Source: Siniperca chuatsi (lineage: Eukaryota > Chordata > Actinopteri > Centrarchiformes > Sinipercidae). Taken from it: DNA of 64,000 nt. Positions 28,481 to 39,333 of this stretch are shown one piece after another (position 1 is the stretch's first letter; each line of letters begins with the position of its first letter). Below the pieces are notes generated by a model. That model was not told where the DNA came from. It saw nothing but the letters and a program-made list of their open reading frames with translations, and ran no database searches. The stretch covers positions 11,575,233-11,639,232 of the forward strand of contig NC_058052.1 in NCBI RefSeq assembly GCF_020085105.1. The letters run 5' to 3'. The position numbers were made by a program, and so were the translations under genes.

Positions 28481-31400
28481 TCAGTCAATTTTACAGCTGG
28501 AAGAACAAAAGGCAATCTACAGGAAATCCTACTTTAACCTTTAACCATAATGATTGAAGAAAACTGTGTCAACCTTTTACAAATGTGCAAAAACATCTTC
28601 ATTGTCTGGTCAACTTGCTTGCTACTGTGATGTGTGACCTGCACACAAAATGTCGGGTTGTTAATATATTCCTAATGGTGTGCTACTTCTCAAGATTAGC
28701 CATAGTGTGGTGCAGCTCACACCCAATAACACTGCGCACTCGGGTGACAACACACTTTGGCTGCTGAGTGCAAACTGGCTCCAGGGAGGACTCCTGAGCA
28801 AGGCAGCGTTTACTCACAAGACAGTGCAGCAGGTAACAGATCTATACAAACCCCATGAGTTGCACAGGATGCAGGTGGAGGAATGAGGATGTGGACCTGT
28901 GCACTCATATATATACAATATTAGTGCTGACATGTTGACAGGTGACACGGTTGAAGCTTGAATATGAAAAGAAAATGTTGCCTAGCAGGATCCTACAAAA
29001 TAAGAGGCAACTAGACCAGCGTTGTCTTATGTACATTTTCCACTCATTGAAGTCAATTTAGAGTAATAGACATGGTATGTTCTGGTCAATCTAATTTTGC
29101 AGACTTGTCATGCATACTTGAAATTCAACATGTTGAAGAGACGATGACCAGATGGCCACAAAGATAGCAAATTACTGCCTCAACTGTCCAATAAATCATA
29201 GCAGCTAATAATAAATATATAAATAGCCACAAAGCAGGACAGATTGGATGAATTGGCTCATTACTTAAAACATAAACAAGGACTTTGCCGACTGCATATT
29301 TTGGCTTCAGCTCTAATTGCTTTTATTTTGGGTATTTCTTATGGATGTGGGGAATGTGCCTATGGCACAGCTGGGTTGGGGGGAATGGTGGTGCGCTGTC
29401 TCGCCATGTTTGTCTGTGGAGCGGTGAGATTTCACACTGATGGAGGACTTGTCAGCGCAAGCCTTCACTCATCTTCTTACCAAGCTCCTAATGTCCCCAA
29501 GCCAATGTGCTGTTTCACGGTGGCAGCTTCGTACTACATCATACATGCTCCTTCTAAACAGAGTTCAGCCCTAATTAACAACAAGGCTGACAGTGGCCAA
29601 CACTGTTCTGTTATACATTCACAGCATGTAAACACAAAGGACACTGAGGGTGATATGAGCAAGTGGATCTGAACAACATGCCTTGGAGATTACTTTCTTT
29701 AGAATAAAAGTAAAAACAGTAGTGCAGTATAATTTGTGAAATTTGTAGTGGAATTTACAGCGCTTAAGTTAATTGCCAGTTGTTGTGTGTTATGATAAGA
29801 AGAGACAATGGCGGAAAGCCCTCACAATGGGAAAAAGGGAAGAAAGAGAAGCTTTTAAGAGTTTTCGCTGTTAAAATGTAGGAGTTGAAACATTTGAAAT
29901 AGTTGAAATACTGAAATAGTTGAAGTTGTAGTTAAAGTGGCAGTTGAACTACAATTTCTGAAAGAAGTTAAAATAGCAGTTAAAATGAATGTGCTGAAAG
30001 AAGCTGAGGTTTCAGTTCAGTTTGGATGAAGTTGAAGTGTCAATTTAAGTGTAAGTACTATGTGAAGTTGAAGTGTCAGTTGAAGTGAAAGTGCTGAAAG
30101 GAGATGAAATGTCAGTTGATATTAGGTGAAAAATTTAGATAGAAGTGTCAGTTGAAGTGGAAGTCCTGAAAGAAATTAGTGTCAGTTCAAGTGTATAAAG
30201 TGAAAGACATTCAGTCTTCAGTTGACACTTCAGTGTCAACTGAAGTGTAAGCAAAATCTTCAAAGTTTCTGAAAACTAAAGCATATGTAGTTAACTTATT
30301 TTTGATAACAGGGAAAATTCTTGTATAACTAGTGATGAGTGGAAACACAAACTCTCAGATTATCTCTGCCACTTTTTGGTAAATGGAGCGCTGTTTGCCT
30401 GGAAGCCCATAAAACTTTAAATGAGAAGAAACTCTCCAAACAGTTCAACATCTGCTCGCAGTGCTGGCATGAAGTGACACCACTGGCCCAATTGCTATAT
30501 CTCTTTTGTAGCGGACATAATTATGACATTTTCCCCTGGATGATGTTTGTCAGAGTCAAAGCAACCATCCGAGGAGGTGAGTCTCCACAACAGCAGGGTC
30601 AGATTGTGTTTGGTCATCTCACTTCTACGTGAGTAATCAGCTTTCTCCTCCAGGAGGCTCCATGCTAAACAAGCCTCCAATGGAGTCAGTGTTTGTTCTT
30701 AAAAGCAGCGCAAACAGAGATCCAGAGTGCTAACAGTTTTAGACCAGAGGCCTCTGCAGCTGAGTCCCATCTCCCTGCAGGCTCACCATCAACACCAGCT
30801 GTATCTTTGACACATAAAACCTCAGACATTTAGGTCCTCAGATATACAGAATATACTGTGAGTCTTCCAATTTATTTGACAAACATTTTGGTGCCAGATG
30901 AATATTTTATGCTGCTAACTAAAATGAACTTAAGACTTATACATTGTGTCACTTTAAAGCAATAGTGCATTCTTGCGGAGAGTTAGCGTGAGGTGAGAAG
31001 ATTGACACCACTCTCATGTCTGTACAATAAATCTAAGTTACCTTAGCTTATAGTCCAGCACATAAACCCCAGAAAACTCGTTTTTTCACTTTCACTCAAT
31101 ATAACTTCTTTATGCTATGCTAAGCTAACTGGCTTCTGGCTGTAGCCTTATATTTAATGGACAAATGTGAGAGTGGTATCAATCTTCTCATTTAACACTC
31201 GGAAAGAGAGCGAATAAGCTTACTTTACAAAATATCAAACTATTACTTTATAAGTACTGAATATTACAGGTTTCATAATCAACAGCAGCAGAGATAATGG
31301 TAATTTGAAAAAAATGAAACGAATGAAACAGGTCTTTTGGTTGTGACTTAAAGAGAAAGATGAGTGAGAACAAGCCACAAAGTAACTTCTAGCACTGGAC

Positions 31401-34400
31401 AAGCATCCAGAATAAAGAGACAAAGTGGTCAATACTCAAGAAAATCTAAAACAAACACAGACATATTACAGTGTAGGTAGTCTCCACCTGGAATGAGAAA
31501 TGTCGTTGTCATGTCCTCTATCTTCAGCAGTGCAGGGATGTTTTTCTGATGTCTTGTATTGGGTCATCAAATCAGCTGCACATCTGCTTTCCAGCACTGT
31601 TAACATTACATACATAAATACAAAGTCACATCTATGGTTTCTCAAAAATAGATCTAGAAAGACAGTTTGTATATCAAACTGTAACGTAACTCCTTTTCCT
31701 GACAGCCTCCAGACTTTTATGTAGCTGTGATGGGTGATGGCTATATTTGATTGACCTATAAAAGTTCTCCAAGTCATGGTGGGTTTTCAGATGTCCACGC
31801 TCAGCTAACTGCTTCTGGAGGTCAAAGATCTGTGAAAAGAGATAAAGTGACAGAACACTTTAATGAATGTCACAGTGAGGGATGAAATATAAATCAATGA
31901 CAGAACGGATTAAAGTCATGTGTCCTTTTCACATTTTTTGGTGCAAGCATACTTTCGGTGCTGGGACAAAACCTACCAGGTAATAGCTGGTTTTGGGGAG
32001 GGACCTCAGGTATGAGTCATTGTGCTGCAGCTTGGAGAAGGCCAACTTCTTTTGTTTCTGAGTAAAGAAGAAATGAGAAGGAGGCAGACAGACACTCCGA
32101 GAAGAACAGAGACAGAGAGTTGTGGGAATAGAGATTCAAAGTGAACCTCCCTTGTTTCAGGGGCTGGGAAACAGAGCACACAGAACAAATGAGAAGTAAA
32201 CACGCAGCCACAGGAAGCCATTAACTGCAGCAAGGACCAATTAGGCCCCAGCAGGTGTTCTTGCCTTTGCCTGCTTTGGTTCTGCCTCACCTCTGTGTCT
32301 ATGACAGAGCCTCTCGATCCGAGCCGGGGAAACAACGGGTAGTTTCATTTGCTCAGCAATTTGAAGCAAAGGATTCCAACTGGAGGGCCTCTAAAGTTCT
32401 TTATTGTGCTCTCTTTGTCCCCCCACCAAGTGCAAGTCATTAGAGCGGACAATTACATCCTCCTAAAGAAACTCAGCTTTTACAGGAGGGGAAGATAAGA
32501 CAGGATCTCTCTCATGTTAGACCCCCTCTTTGTAGGCACTCTCAAGCTTATTGCTCTTTTCACACCCAGTCAGAACAGAGACAAGACAGTCAAAATCAAA
32601 GTCAATCACAGCAGCTACAGTAGAAAGAGACTTATACACACAACAGGAAATTCAATTATTTTTTTAAAAGTGAAAGAATTTATGGAAGTAAAAAAAGGCC
32701 ATGTTCATTTGAATCTTATAAATAACTAAATATGTAACTGTGAAATCTCACCATTACCAAACACTTATTGTTGATATTTAAATACCACTGAATTCACAGC
32801 ATTGACATACAGTATTTTACTTGAATATTATTTTATCTGAATTTTTGTGGTTTGAATTCCTCTCTTTCAAATTTCCAGAGGGTGCTTTCAAGTGGTGCCA
32901 TTTAAAAATTTTGACTTTAAGTAATCTTAAAGGTCCAGTGTGTAGGATTTAGTGGGATCTAGCAGTGAAATTGCAGTTTGCAACCATTTGAATACTGCTT
33001 GCATCACCCTCCCCTTCCAAGCGTGTAGGAGAAACTAGGGTGGGCGCGAAAAAATATTTCAGTGTTATAAATTCACTGGTGATTAAATTTCACAATTAGG
33101 TATTCTGTTGCTTATAAAATTCTAATTATTACAGCCTTTCTTTACTTCCGTAGGATGAACCAAAAACGATTGGTTATTATTTGTTTCATCTGTAGTAAGT
33201 TAACATCTGACTAAAGGAGGTTCATACAATAGTTGCTACTGAAGTCACATTCATCAAGTGTTAACCTACTATACTGCCTATACTGTGCAGGACATAAAGA
33301 CTCACAGGATTAAGTTGTTAACTGCAGCTGTTTTAATTGTTTTAATGACATGCATGTCACTTGAGGAGTAAAAGAGAAAGTGAAGGTGTTGTAGTCAAAA
33401 CAGAGAGGCTTTGATTTGCAGGGTTGTGTATTTGAGCCCAGACAAAGTGTAGTGCAGTGGTAGGCAAATAGTGGCCTGTGGGCCAAATCCGGCCCTCCAA
33501 CGAAATACTTGGCCCCCGGACTAGCTGAAGCTGAAGTTACTGCGTAAATTCAAACACAGTCATAATTCCAAACCTTTAGCCTGTGTAATAACAGATTTGT
33601 TTTTCAAACACACAAATAGGTGGCAGTCTGACAGAAATTATGTGCTGATGCCATTTTGTTTTTCTACGGCAACAACAGTACTTAAATTCAACCATAAATG
33701 AAGTCGACCACTGTTTATTGTGCATACCTTTGCATAAGAGTCACTTTATGCCACATGAGTATTAACATCAGCTCCTTTAAGTCTGTTAGGCCTCACTTAC
33801 TAATGGTACAGAATGGTACATCTGTCCTAAGATAAAGTCCCCCCGCCCAAAAAAAAAACAATTTTATTCTTAAATTAATTAAAAGAAATAAACAAAACAT
33901 ATTGAAAACATACAGGCCTGCATTTCCAATGTGCCTGTAAAATGGCCCCACAATGAAAAATGCTGAAAAAACTGTCCCATGGATGAACGTAATTGCTGGT
34001 GTAGTGTGTGTCAGAGAGAAGAACAGGTAGTATAGATAAAACTGGATAACCAACCAGGCCACTCCCCAGGGGCCCCAGACCCCAATTAATTTAATGTCAG
34101 ATGGTTTTTGGTATTTTGGTTGATTGCAAATTATTAAACCTAAAACCAAAAGCAGATGTTTGCCCCCACAAGTTGTAGTAGATAGTAATGGTGTGATAAC
34201 ACTCTGCAGGCTGAGCTCAACATGGCTGAGGGATATCAGGGACAGCAACGATTAAGGTATCTAATCTTAAGAGTTTAATATAGTAAAGAATATAATATGT
34301 AATCAATAAGATTACTACAAAGAAAGAAAAGCTTATCTTTCATTTGAAACCATTAAATGTGAATGTCAGACAGATTATGACCTCTGCAAATCATCAAGAT

Positions 34401-36899
34401 GTAATGATTTACCTGCTTAGTTTGATTCTCTGACTTTGCTCTGGCTGTGTCATTTCTCTGCTGCAGCAGTAATCTCTGTGAGTGGACTTTGTCTTTGAGC
34501 AGGGCAGCATAGCGGTGATGGAGAGCATCTCGGAGACGGTGCATGTTCCTGTAGGCCTCTAGATGGCGCTGAAGGATAAACAAAGAAAATGAAGGACCCC
34601 CCCCAGCTGAAGGGAAGTGAGCTAAAGGGAAGCACCACCTGAGTATGGAGGCAGAGAGAAGTGTGTCAGTATTGACTACAGATAAGGAGATGATGAGATT
34701 ATTGATTACTGATCACAGATCAGTGGATATTTCTTTGTACGCTGCTCTCTCGCTGCATTTTTGTGCCTCCTCTGCTGATGACTGGCAGCAGAATAAGTGT
34801 TTTAGTGAATATGAAAGTGTCTTATAGCATTAGTATTTATCAACCTGCTCCAGCTGAGCCTGACGCCGGGCCTTGGCCTCTTGGTCTAGGTCTGGGTCTG
34901 GGTCTGGGCTGCCGTCTTGAATTGCCTTCCTCCTCCGGGGCTCGGTTTTGACTTCATCCCCTGCCTATCAACAGTAAAAACTCAATTTAGATGCTGTGGG
35001 AGTGAATCAGTCAGCTTGCCTGAAGATTAAAAAAAGAATGCATTTTTGGTAATCCCTCTCTGCCAAGAGCAACCTCCCACACAACGATCTGACATTGTGT
35101 TCATGCAATGCCCAAAAGATACGCAGGAGGAATATGCCCACCTCCCCACCTTCAAAGCCCTCACCTTATTTCACCTAATTTTGTAAGGCTGTGATCTGCC
35201 CTAAGCATATCATTGGGCAACCGTGTTGTTATTTAATCCTGATGAAGACTGATACCCAACAGATGTCGCAGAGGGTGGTTTTGAGGACTATTGCATCTTG
35301 AGGCAAATGTTGACTTGTCCCAGCAAAGACCACTAAGAGTATAAAGAGAAAAGAAAAGATGAAAAGAAATGCAAAACGTGGAGCATGTCACCAAAAAATG
35401 CAAGGCTAATGGGGGTAATAGCATGCATGCCAAAACATTAACTCCACATAAAAACATGGAGCTAAATGCTTCCTTATATAACCCTCAACTGAAGAATAAA
35501 ACATGCTTGAGCTTTTATGTGAGGACTCTGATCTGAGTCTTCTCTCTGAGGTTGCCCTGATCCTGGGAAATGCCTTGTCCTTAACAGGCTGCCACTGAAT
35601 GACCGCATTACTAAAGTTTATGGGCTGAGTCTGCTCAGGAAGTGTCTGCTTTGTCTTTTCTCACAAAAGCTGCTGGAAACGCAAGATTTATCAGTTCCGT
35701 TGCTACAGTAATACTGTCGTGGCAGAGCAAAGGGACCTGCAGTTCTTTGCTCTCACTGCTGTGTGCAAAGTGTCAGTGACGGGGCGAAGGCAGCATCCAT
35801 CTGCGCTCCCTGCCACTATAAATCAGTGGAGGATAATGCAGCTGTCCTGCTGTACCGCGTCACTCTGCTAGACAGCGATCATGATACTGCAGTGAGGTGG
35901 ACAGAAGCCTGCAGCCTTGTTTTTCTTTTTTTTTTAATTCCAAAAAGAGAAGGGCAGATGGAATTGGCTGATCAGAAACTGAGACATTGCAGACAAAAAT
36001 AGAAAATAAAGACATTAGATGCTGGAGGTGTACACAGAGACAGTTTGTGGCAGAGGATTAAAAGAGCTGAAAAGAGAGACCTACAGCATGGGGTGGTGGA
36101 GTTAACAACTCCAAATGAAAAAGACCTTGAAGGGAAGTTTGGAGAACGAGTTTCCACTAGTAACCAAGCCGACGTCTCAACTGTTGCCAGCTCCTGCTCC
36201 TTTAAATTCTACTTTTTCCTATTGAATACAAGTATTTGAGCTTTTTCAGACATAATAACACAGTTCTCACCCCCAGGACAGACACAGTCACAAATAGCTT
36301 GGCTTCAGGCCTAAATCAGACAGCAATGAATACCAGAGAGAGGCACATAAACAAGGCCACAATTGAAATGACACAATAGAGGAGGATTACACAACTTTCA
36401 GTCACCGAGCCAGCAGATAATATCATCACAGGGGCCATGGAGAACCGAACGGGTCTTGGTACACACTGTACTGGCTCAGCCACGATCTCAGTCTGCATGC
36501 CACAATAAAACCACTTTGTGACACTGAGTGGGAACATCTATTTAGGACAAACTGCTTTATTCTAGCAGCTTGTTTGTTTACTTACTTGACGAAAGGAAGA
36601 AAACTGTAATGTCCTGTACTGTACCACAATAAAAACTTGTACTAGGACACATATTTGACACCTGATCAATTACTCTATGTTTATCCATTCCTGAATAAAA
36701 TGCCATTTAAGAGGATAACAGCAGAATAATATATGAAACTCAGTGCTGATGAGTGGGTTATTTAAAATACCTTTCTGACAGCAACAGGTAATAAGAGTGC
36801 ATCCGGAACAGAGGGCAGAGTGCTTGATTGATGAAGGTCTTTGCACTTAGATCTCATGGAAGATCCACTATTGAGGTAACCTTTAGAGAAAACAGGCAT
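24735..36899 (-). CDS. Unrecognised 13-exon gene, charged coiled-coil protein
   Basis: I do not recognise this gene. The proposed coding exons are 36899-36771, 34964-34845, 34568-34413, 32057-31977, 31829-31691, 28401-28313, 26268-26107, 26034-25963, 25859-25756, 25553-25493, 25217-25078, 24971-24869 and 24791-24735. Splice phases agree throughout, giving about 470 residues. The start is MPVFSKGYLNSGSS. Exon 2 has a short Pro-Asp repeat and a basic RRRK. Exons 2-3 (about residues 70-135) are a charged helical, probably coiled-coil segment (RLRDALHHRYAALLKDKVHS). Later words are NDSYLRSLPKTSYYL, ESLAELIFGGSQEKDEI, FATLQPNFMRNFQSKM and LRQMHDLCLTNMAFSQR, ending FTLWRNYTENTDH. There is no signal peptide or membrane segment. 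The link between exons 5 and 6 is the weakest: exon 5 reads to a stop at 31676-31674 if unspliced. Exon 7 is moderate and uses a GTTTCT donor. The gene fills the interval between tbxtb and prr18. Confidence 0.7.
27840..28063. mobile_element. MITE copy A, left end lost
   Basis: It contains CTTTATGCTAAGCTAAGCTA, GAGAGTGGTATCAATCTTCT and the right end GTCAAACTATTCCTTTAA. These words belong to an abundant short non-autonomous repeat of fish. It shares them with the copy at 30954-31251 but lacks the matching left terminal repeat. Confidence 0.7.
28411..28477. repeat. (CA)n microsatellite in an intron
   Basis: A perfect array of about 33 CA units directly abutting the acceptor region of exon 6 of the unrecognised gene. 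On the coding strand it forms a (TG)n run right before the splice site. Confidence 0.95.
29880..30245. repeat. Degenerate tandem repeat ending in a perfect hairpin
   Basis: Diverged copies of units such as AAGTTGAAGTGTCAGTTGAA and GTGCTGAAAG recur at irregular spacing across about 330 bases. At 30216-30245 two 13-base arms (CTTCAGTTGACAC and its complement) flank a 4-base loop. It lies in intron 5 of the unrecognised gene. Confidence 0.75.
30954..31251. mobile_element. MITE copy B with both terminal inverted repeats
   Basis: The left end reads TTAAAGCAATAG and continues to GAGAAGATTGACACCACTCTC. The right end read on the other strand gives TTAAAGTAATAG and GAGAAGATTGATACCACTCTC. The inverted ends enclose about 300 bases with no coding capacity. 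Confidence 0.75.
32930..33055. mobile_element. Fragment of a short dispersed fish repeat
   Basis: AAAGGTCCAGTGTGTAGGAT, TTAGTGGGATCTAGCAGTGA and CCAAGCGTGTAGGAGAA, in this order, match the left half of a very common short element of percomorph genomes as I know it. The right half is absent. It lies in intron 3 of the unrecognised gene. Confidence 0.6.
33456..33525. mobile_element. hAT-like transposon end
   Basis: CAGTGGTAGGCAAATAGTGG followed by CCTGTGGGCCAAATCCGGCC resembles the terminal inverted repeat of hAT (Charlie-type) DNA transposons. I did not find a matching opposite end, so this is a fragment. Confidence 0.5.
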
Positions 36900-36909
36900 G
36901 GATCACTGA

Positions 36910-38326
36910 AAAAAAAAAAGAAACGTAGGAATCCACACTGCTGATGTGAAAATTATTTGGCATCAATATCAAACGACAATGTTACCCGAGGATCTAAGTA
37001 GAAGTCTTTTTTCAAAAATAGCTTACCAGTTGTTGGCGTGTGAGCTTTTCAAACACACTGTAATGTCTTAAACTCCTCTGTCCAACTTGTAGCTTTAAAG
37101 TGCACCATGCTCTGAGTAAAACTCTGGTTACCAAGTTACCCAGAACAATACAAAACCTCCACATTGTACACACAAATACACACATTTTAAATATGTTTGT
37201 GACCCTGCATGGAGTTCAAAGTTTCCCTTGACTGGTTTAACGATAAATACAATAAACTGAAGGCAACTGAAGTGGACTAACAAAGAAGTGTCTTTAAGGC
37301 TTTATTTCTTATTTACTCTAATGTTTTGTTGTTGTTGTTGTTTTTTGCTGAAAACAGTCAAACTGGTTTGTTTCTAAGCCCTCAATTTCTCTCACTTGAA
37401 GTTCATTATAAAAACATGCTTCTTTGTAGCTCAGTGAGTACCATATGAAAATGTCAGGATTAAGCTCTCAGCTCAAATTTTCACTTTTGGTGAAAATATC
37501 TCCCAGATTTTGGTACCAACATTATTTATCTTATCTAGTAGCCACATGCATTGTTTTGTTTGATATGACAGAAGTGAAGCAGACAGGAGGTAATTTCCTG
37601 GTGGGGGGGTCATGCACCTGGGCCCTACAGTACACTGGTCAACCCTGCTTAACAGGAAATCTAAGAAGCTTAGAACACTAATGCCCAAATTGCCCCAGGT
37701 AGCTACAGTGGCAACAAAGAGCCTTTAAAATACATGTAGCGTCTGGGAACTGGTGTAAGAGAAACCTAAATGCAATCAGCGTCATGTAACAGAATGATTC
37801 AAGCGGCACAACAGAAAAGATTTTAAAGGGTCAGTGACACTTGCATCATTTAAAAAAACATTTTACTTCAAATAGCATAAAATCATCAGCTGAGAAAACG
37901 TTTGACAGTACAAATATTTAGTAAATATTAAATACTGTACATCACTGATAAATCCCTACAAAGGATATAACCCTCTTATTAGAGGAAACATAAACGGTCC
38001 AGTTTGGTTTCAGCAGCAGGAGCATATAAATCCGTTGACAGCGTTTTGTTCTCCAACACAAAGGAATGGTTTCGCGTCCCTTTACGCAAACCCCTCTGCC
38101 AGTCCACAGGCGCCCCACTGAAAACAAAAACCACGTGCAAAGGACGAGAATATTAAGGTATTCAGTTCAAACCTCAACAAAACATTGGATAGGCATTAAA
38201 CTCACAAAGCCACGTCCCTGTGAACCATAAGAAACACTGTTGGATGAACCACAGGCTGCAATTAAGCTTTAAAATCTTATTTTTGTTGAGGCGAGTGAAA
38301 TTCCCAATGCAATTTACTCATCTATT
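36910..38326. other. Noncoding gap between the unrecognised gene and prr18
   Basis: This presumably holds the promoter of the unrecognised gene and the 3' end of prr18. It has a (GTT)n tract near 37325 and a TTTAAAGGGTCAGTGACACT fragment near 37823 of MITE type. No exon was seen on either strand. Confidence 0.5.
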
Positions 38327-38332
38327 TTTATT
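38327..38332 (-). terminator. Possible prr18 polyadenylation signal
   Basis: AATAAA on the minus strand, about 235 bases after the prr18 stop codon. No transcript data support it. Confidence 0.35.
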
Positions 38333-38565
38333 ATCTTGAATAAGTGTCTTTTTTTTTAGTGTTTTAGTAAATAATTCCCAAACAAACTGACATTCTTCGG
38401 GACACAAGTGGATGTTCTCCCCTCATTTACAAACGTTTAATTTACAAGACTCAAATTAATTAAGAATACGATGCCATTGCAGCAAGCCTACATCGGTGCA
38501 CACTTTTCACGAGTCCATCCTCTCGTCAGGCTGCTGTCTAAAAGTGAAAGATCAAAAGTCAGGTG

Positions 38566-39333
38566 TCAGCAGCCTTTAAGGTGCGGGAGTGCAGAAAGTT
38601 TGTCGACTTTTCCCAAAGCAGCGGCGTTTTCGACCCCTTTGAGCCACTCTTTACATTTCCTCACAACAGTCTCATCCACGTCTCCATCCTCTTCTTCATA
38701 CTCCACATCATCGTACTTGTATTGATCATTCAAAAGAGATATTTTAACGATGGCGGTGATGTCCTGCTCTGCGCTTTCCACTTTGGCGACAGGAGCGCAG
38801 CCCTTGGACACTCCGTGCGCCTTTTTGGATGGAAAAACTCGCCTGTGCCGAAAGTCCGCGGAGGCGCAACACTTCTGTTGCTTTGCCATCATCTGCTTTT
38901 CTAGATTTCGTTTTTGGATGACAAGAATGGCTTCAGGGGTGAGACTGAGGGTAAACTGAATCTCCTTCTTCCCTTCCTCTTTGCCGTGGAGGTGTCTGGT
39001 GGAGTCCATGGAGCTGGAGCGCCTGACTCCTTCGGATGAGTCCTGAGGTTTGGTCACCGTCAGCCAGGAGCCCTTTCCCTGGGTCTCCTGACCGGCACCC
39101 GCCTTCTGAGCTGAGCTTTTACTCTTCTCTTGCTGGGCTTTTCGCCCCAAATTCCTTAAATTCGCCGATGCCCAAGAAGTGGACTGCTTCTCCTTATCGG
39201 ACCCCCCTTTCTCTCTGCCGGATTTGCTGGTGAGCTCAGACTGAGGAGGCACTCCGTTGGCTTTCTTTTTCCCGAATAGTTCCCTGCCAGGAGAGGAGAT
39301 CCGCTGGTGGAGGCTGATGGGCGGAAAAGGCAT
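38566..39333 (-). CDS. prr18: Proline-rich protein 18 homologue
   Basis: A single-exon gene of 255 residues whose molecular role is not established. The N-terminal half is basic and low-complexity, rich in Lys, Ser, Gly and Gln; the proline richness that gave the mammalian protein its name is weak here. The recognisable core begins near residue 126 with QFTLSLTPEAILVIQKRNLE, a conserved helix. The C-terminal part has the acidic KYDDVEYEEEDGDVDE word, KCKEWLKGVENAAALG and the ending LSALPHLKGC. I chose the ATG at 39333 because it opens MPFPPISLHQRISSPGRE, which matches the family start, and no in-frame ATG precedes it. It lies between the unrecognised coiled-coil gene and sft2d1 on the same strand, as PRR18 lies between TBXT and SFT2D1 in human. 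No signal peptide or membrane segment is present. Confidence 0.87.
   Translation of the reverse strand: MPFPPISLHQRISSPGRELFGKKKANGVPPQSELTSKSGREKGGSDKEKQSTSWASANLRNLGRKAQQEKSKSSAQKAGAGQETQGKGSWLTVTKPQDSSEGVRRSSSMDSTRHLHGKEEGKKEIQFTLSLTPEAILVIQKRNLEKQMMAKQQKCCASADFRHRRVFPSKKAHGVSKGCAPVAKVESAEQDITAIVKISLLNDQYKYDDVEYEEEDGDVDETVVRKCKEWLKGVENAAALGKVDKLSALPHLKGC

Noticed and set aside
29244-29672. 142-codon plus-strand frame with a hydrophobic stretch
   Set aside because: It lies inside an intron on the opposite strand; no recognisable motif, no splice support; may be chance.
33793-34248. 151-codon minus-strand hydrophobic frame
   Set aside because: Phe/Leu-rich because of A/T-rich DNA; no family resemblance and it lies in an intron of the unrecognised gene.
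38563-38904. Plus-strand frame opposite prr18
   Set aside because: Antisense shadow of the prr18 coding exon.
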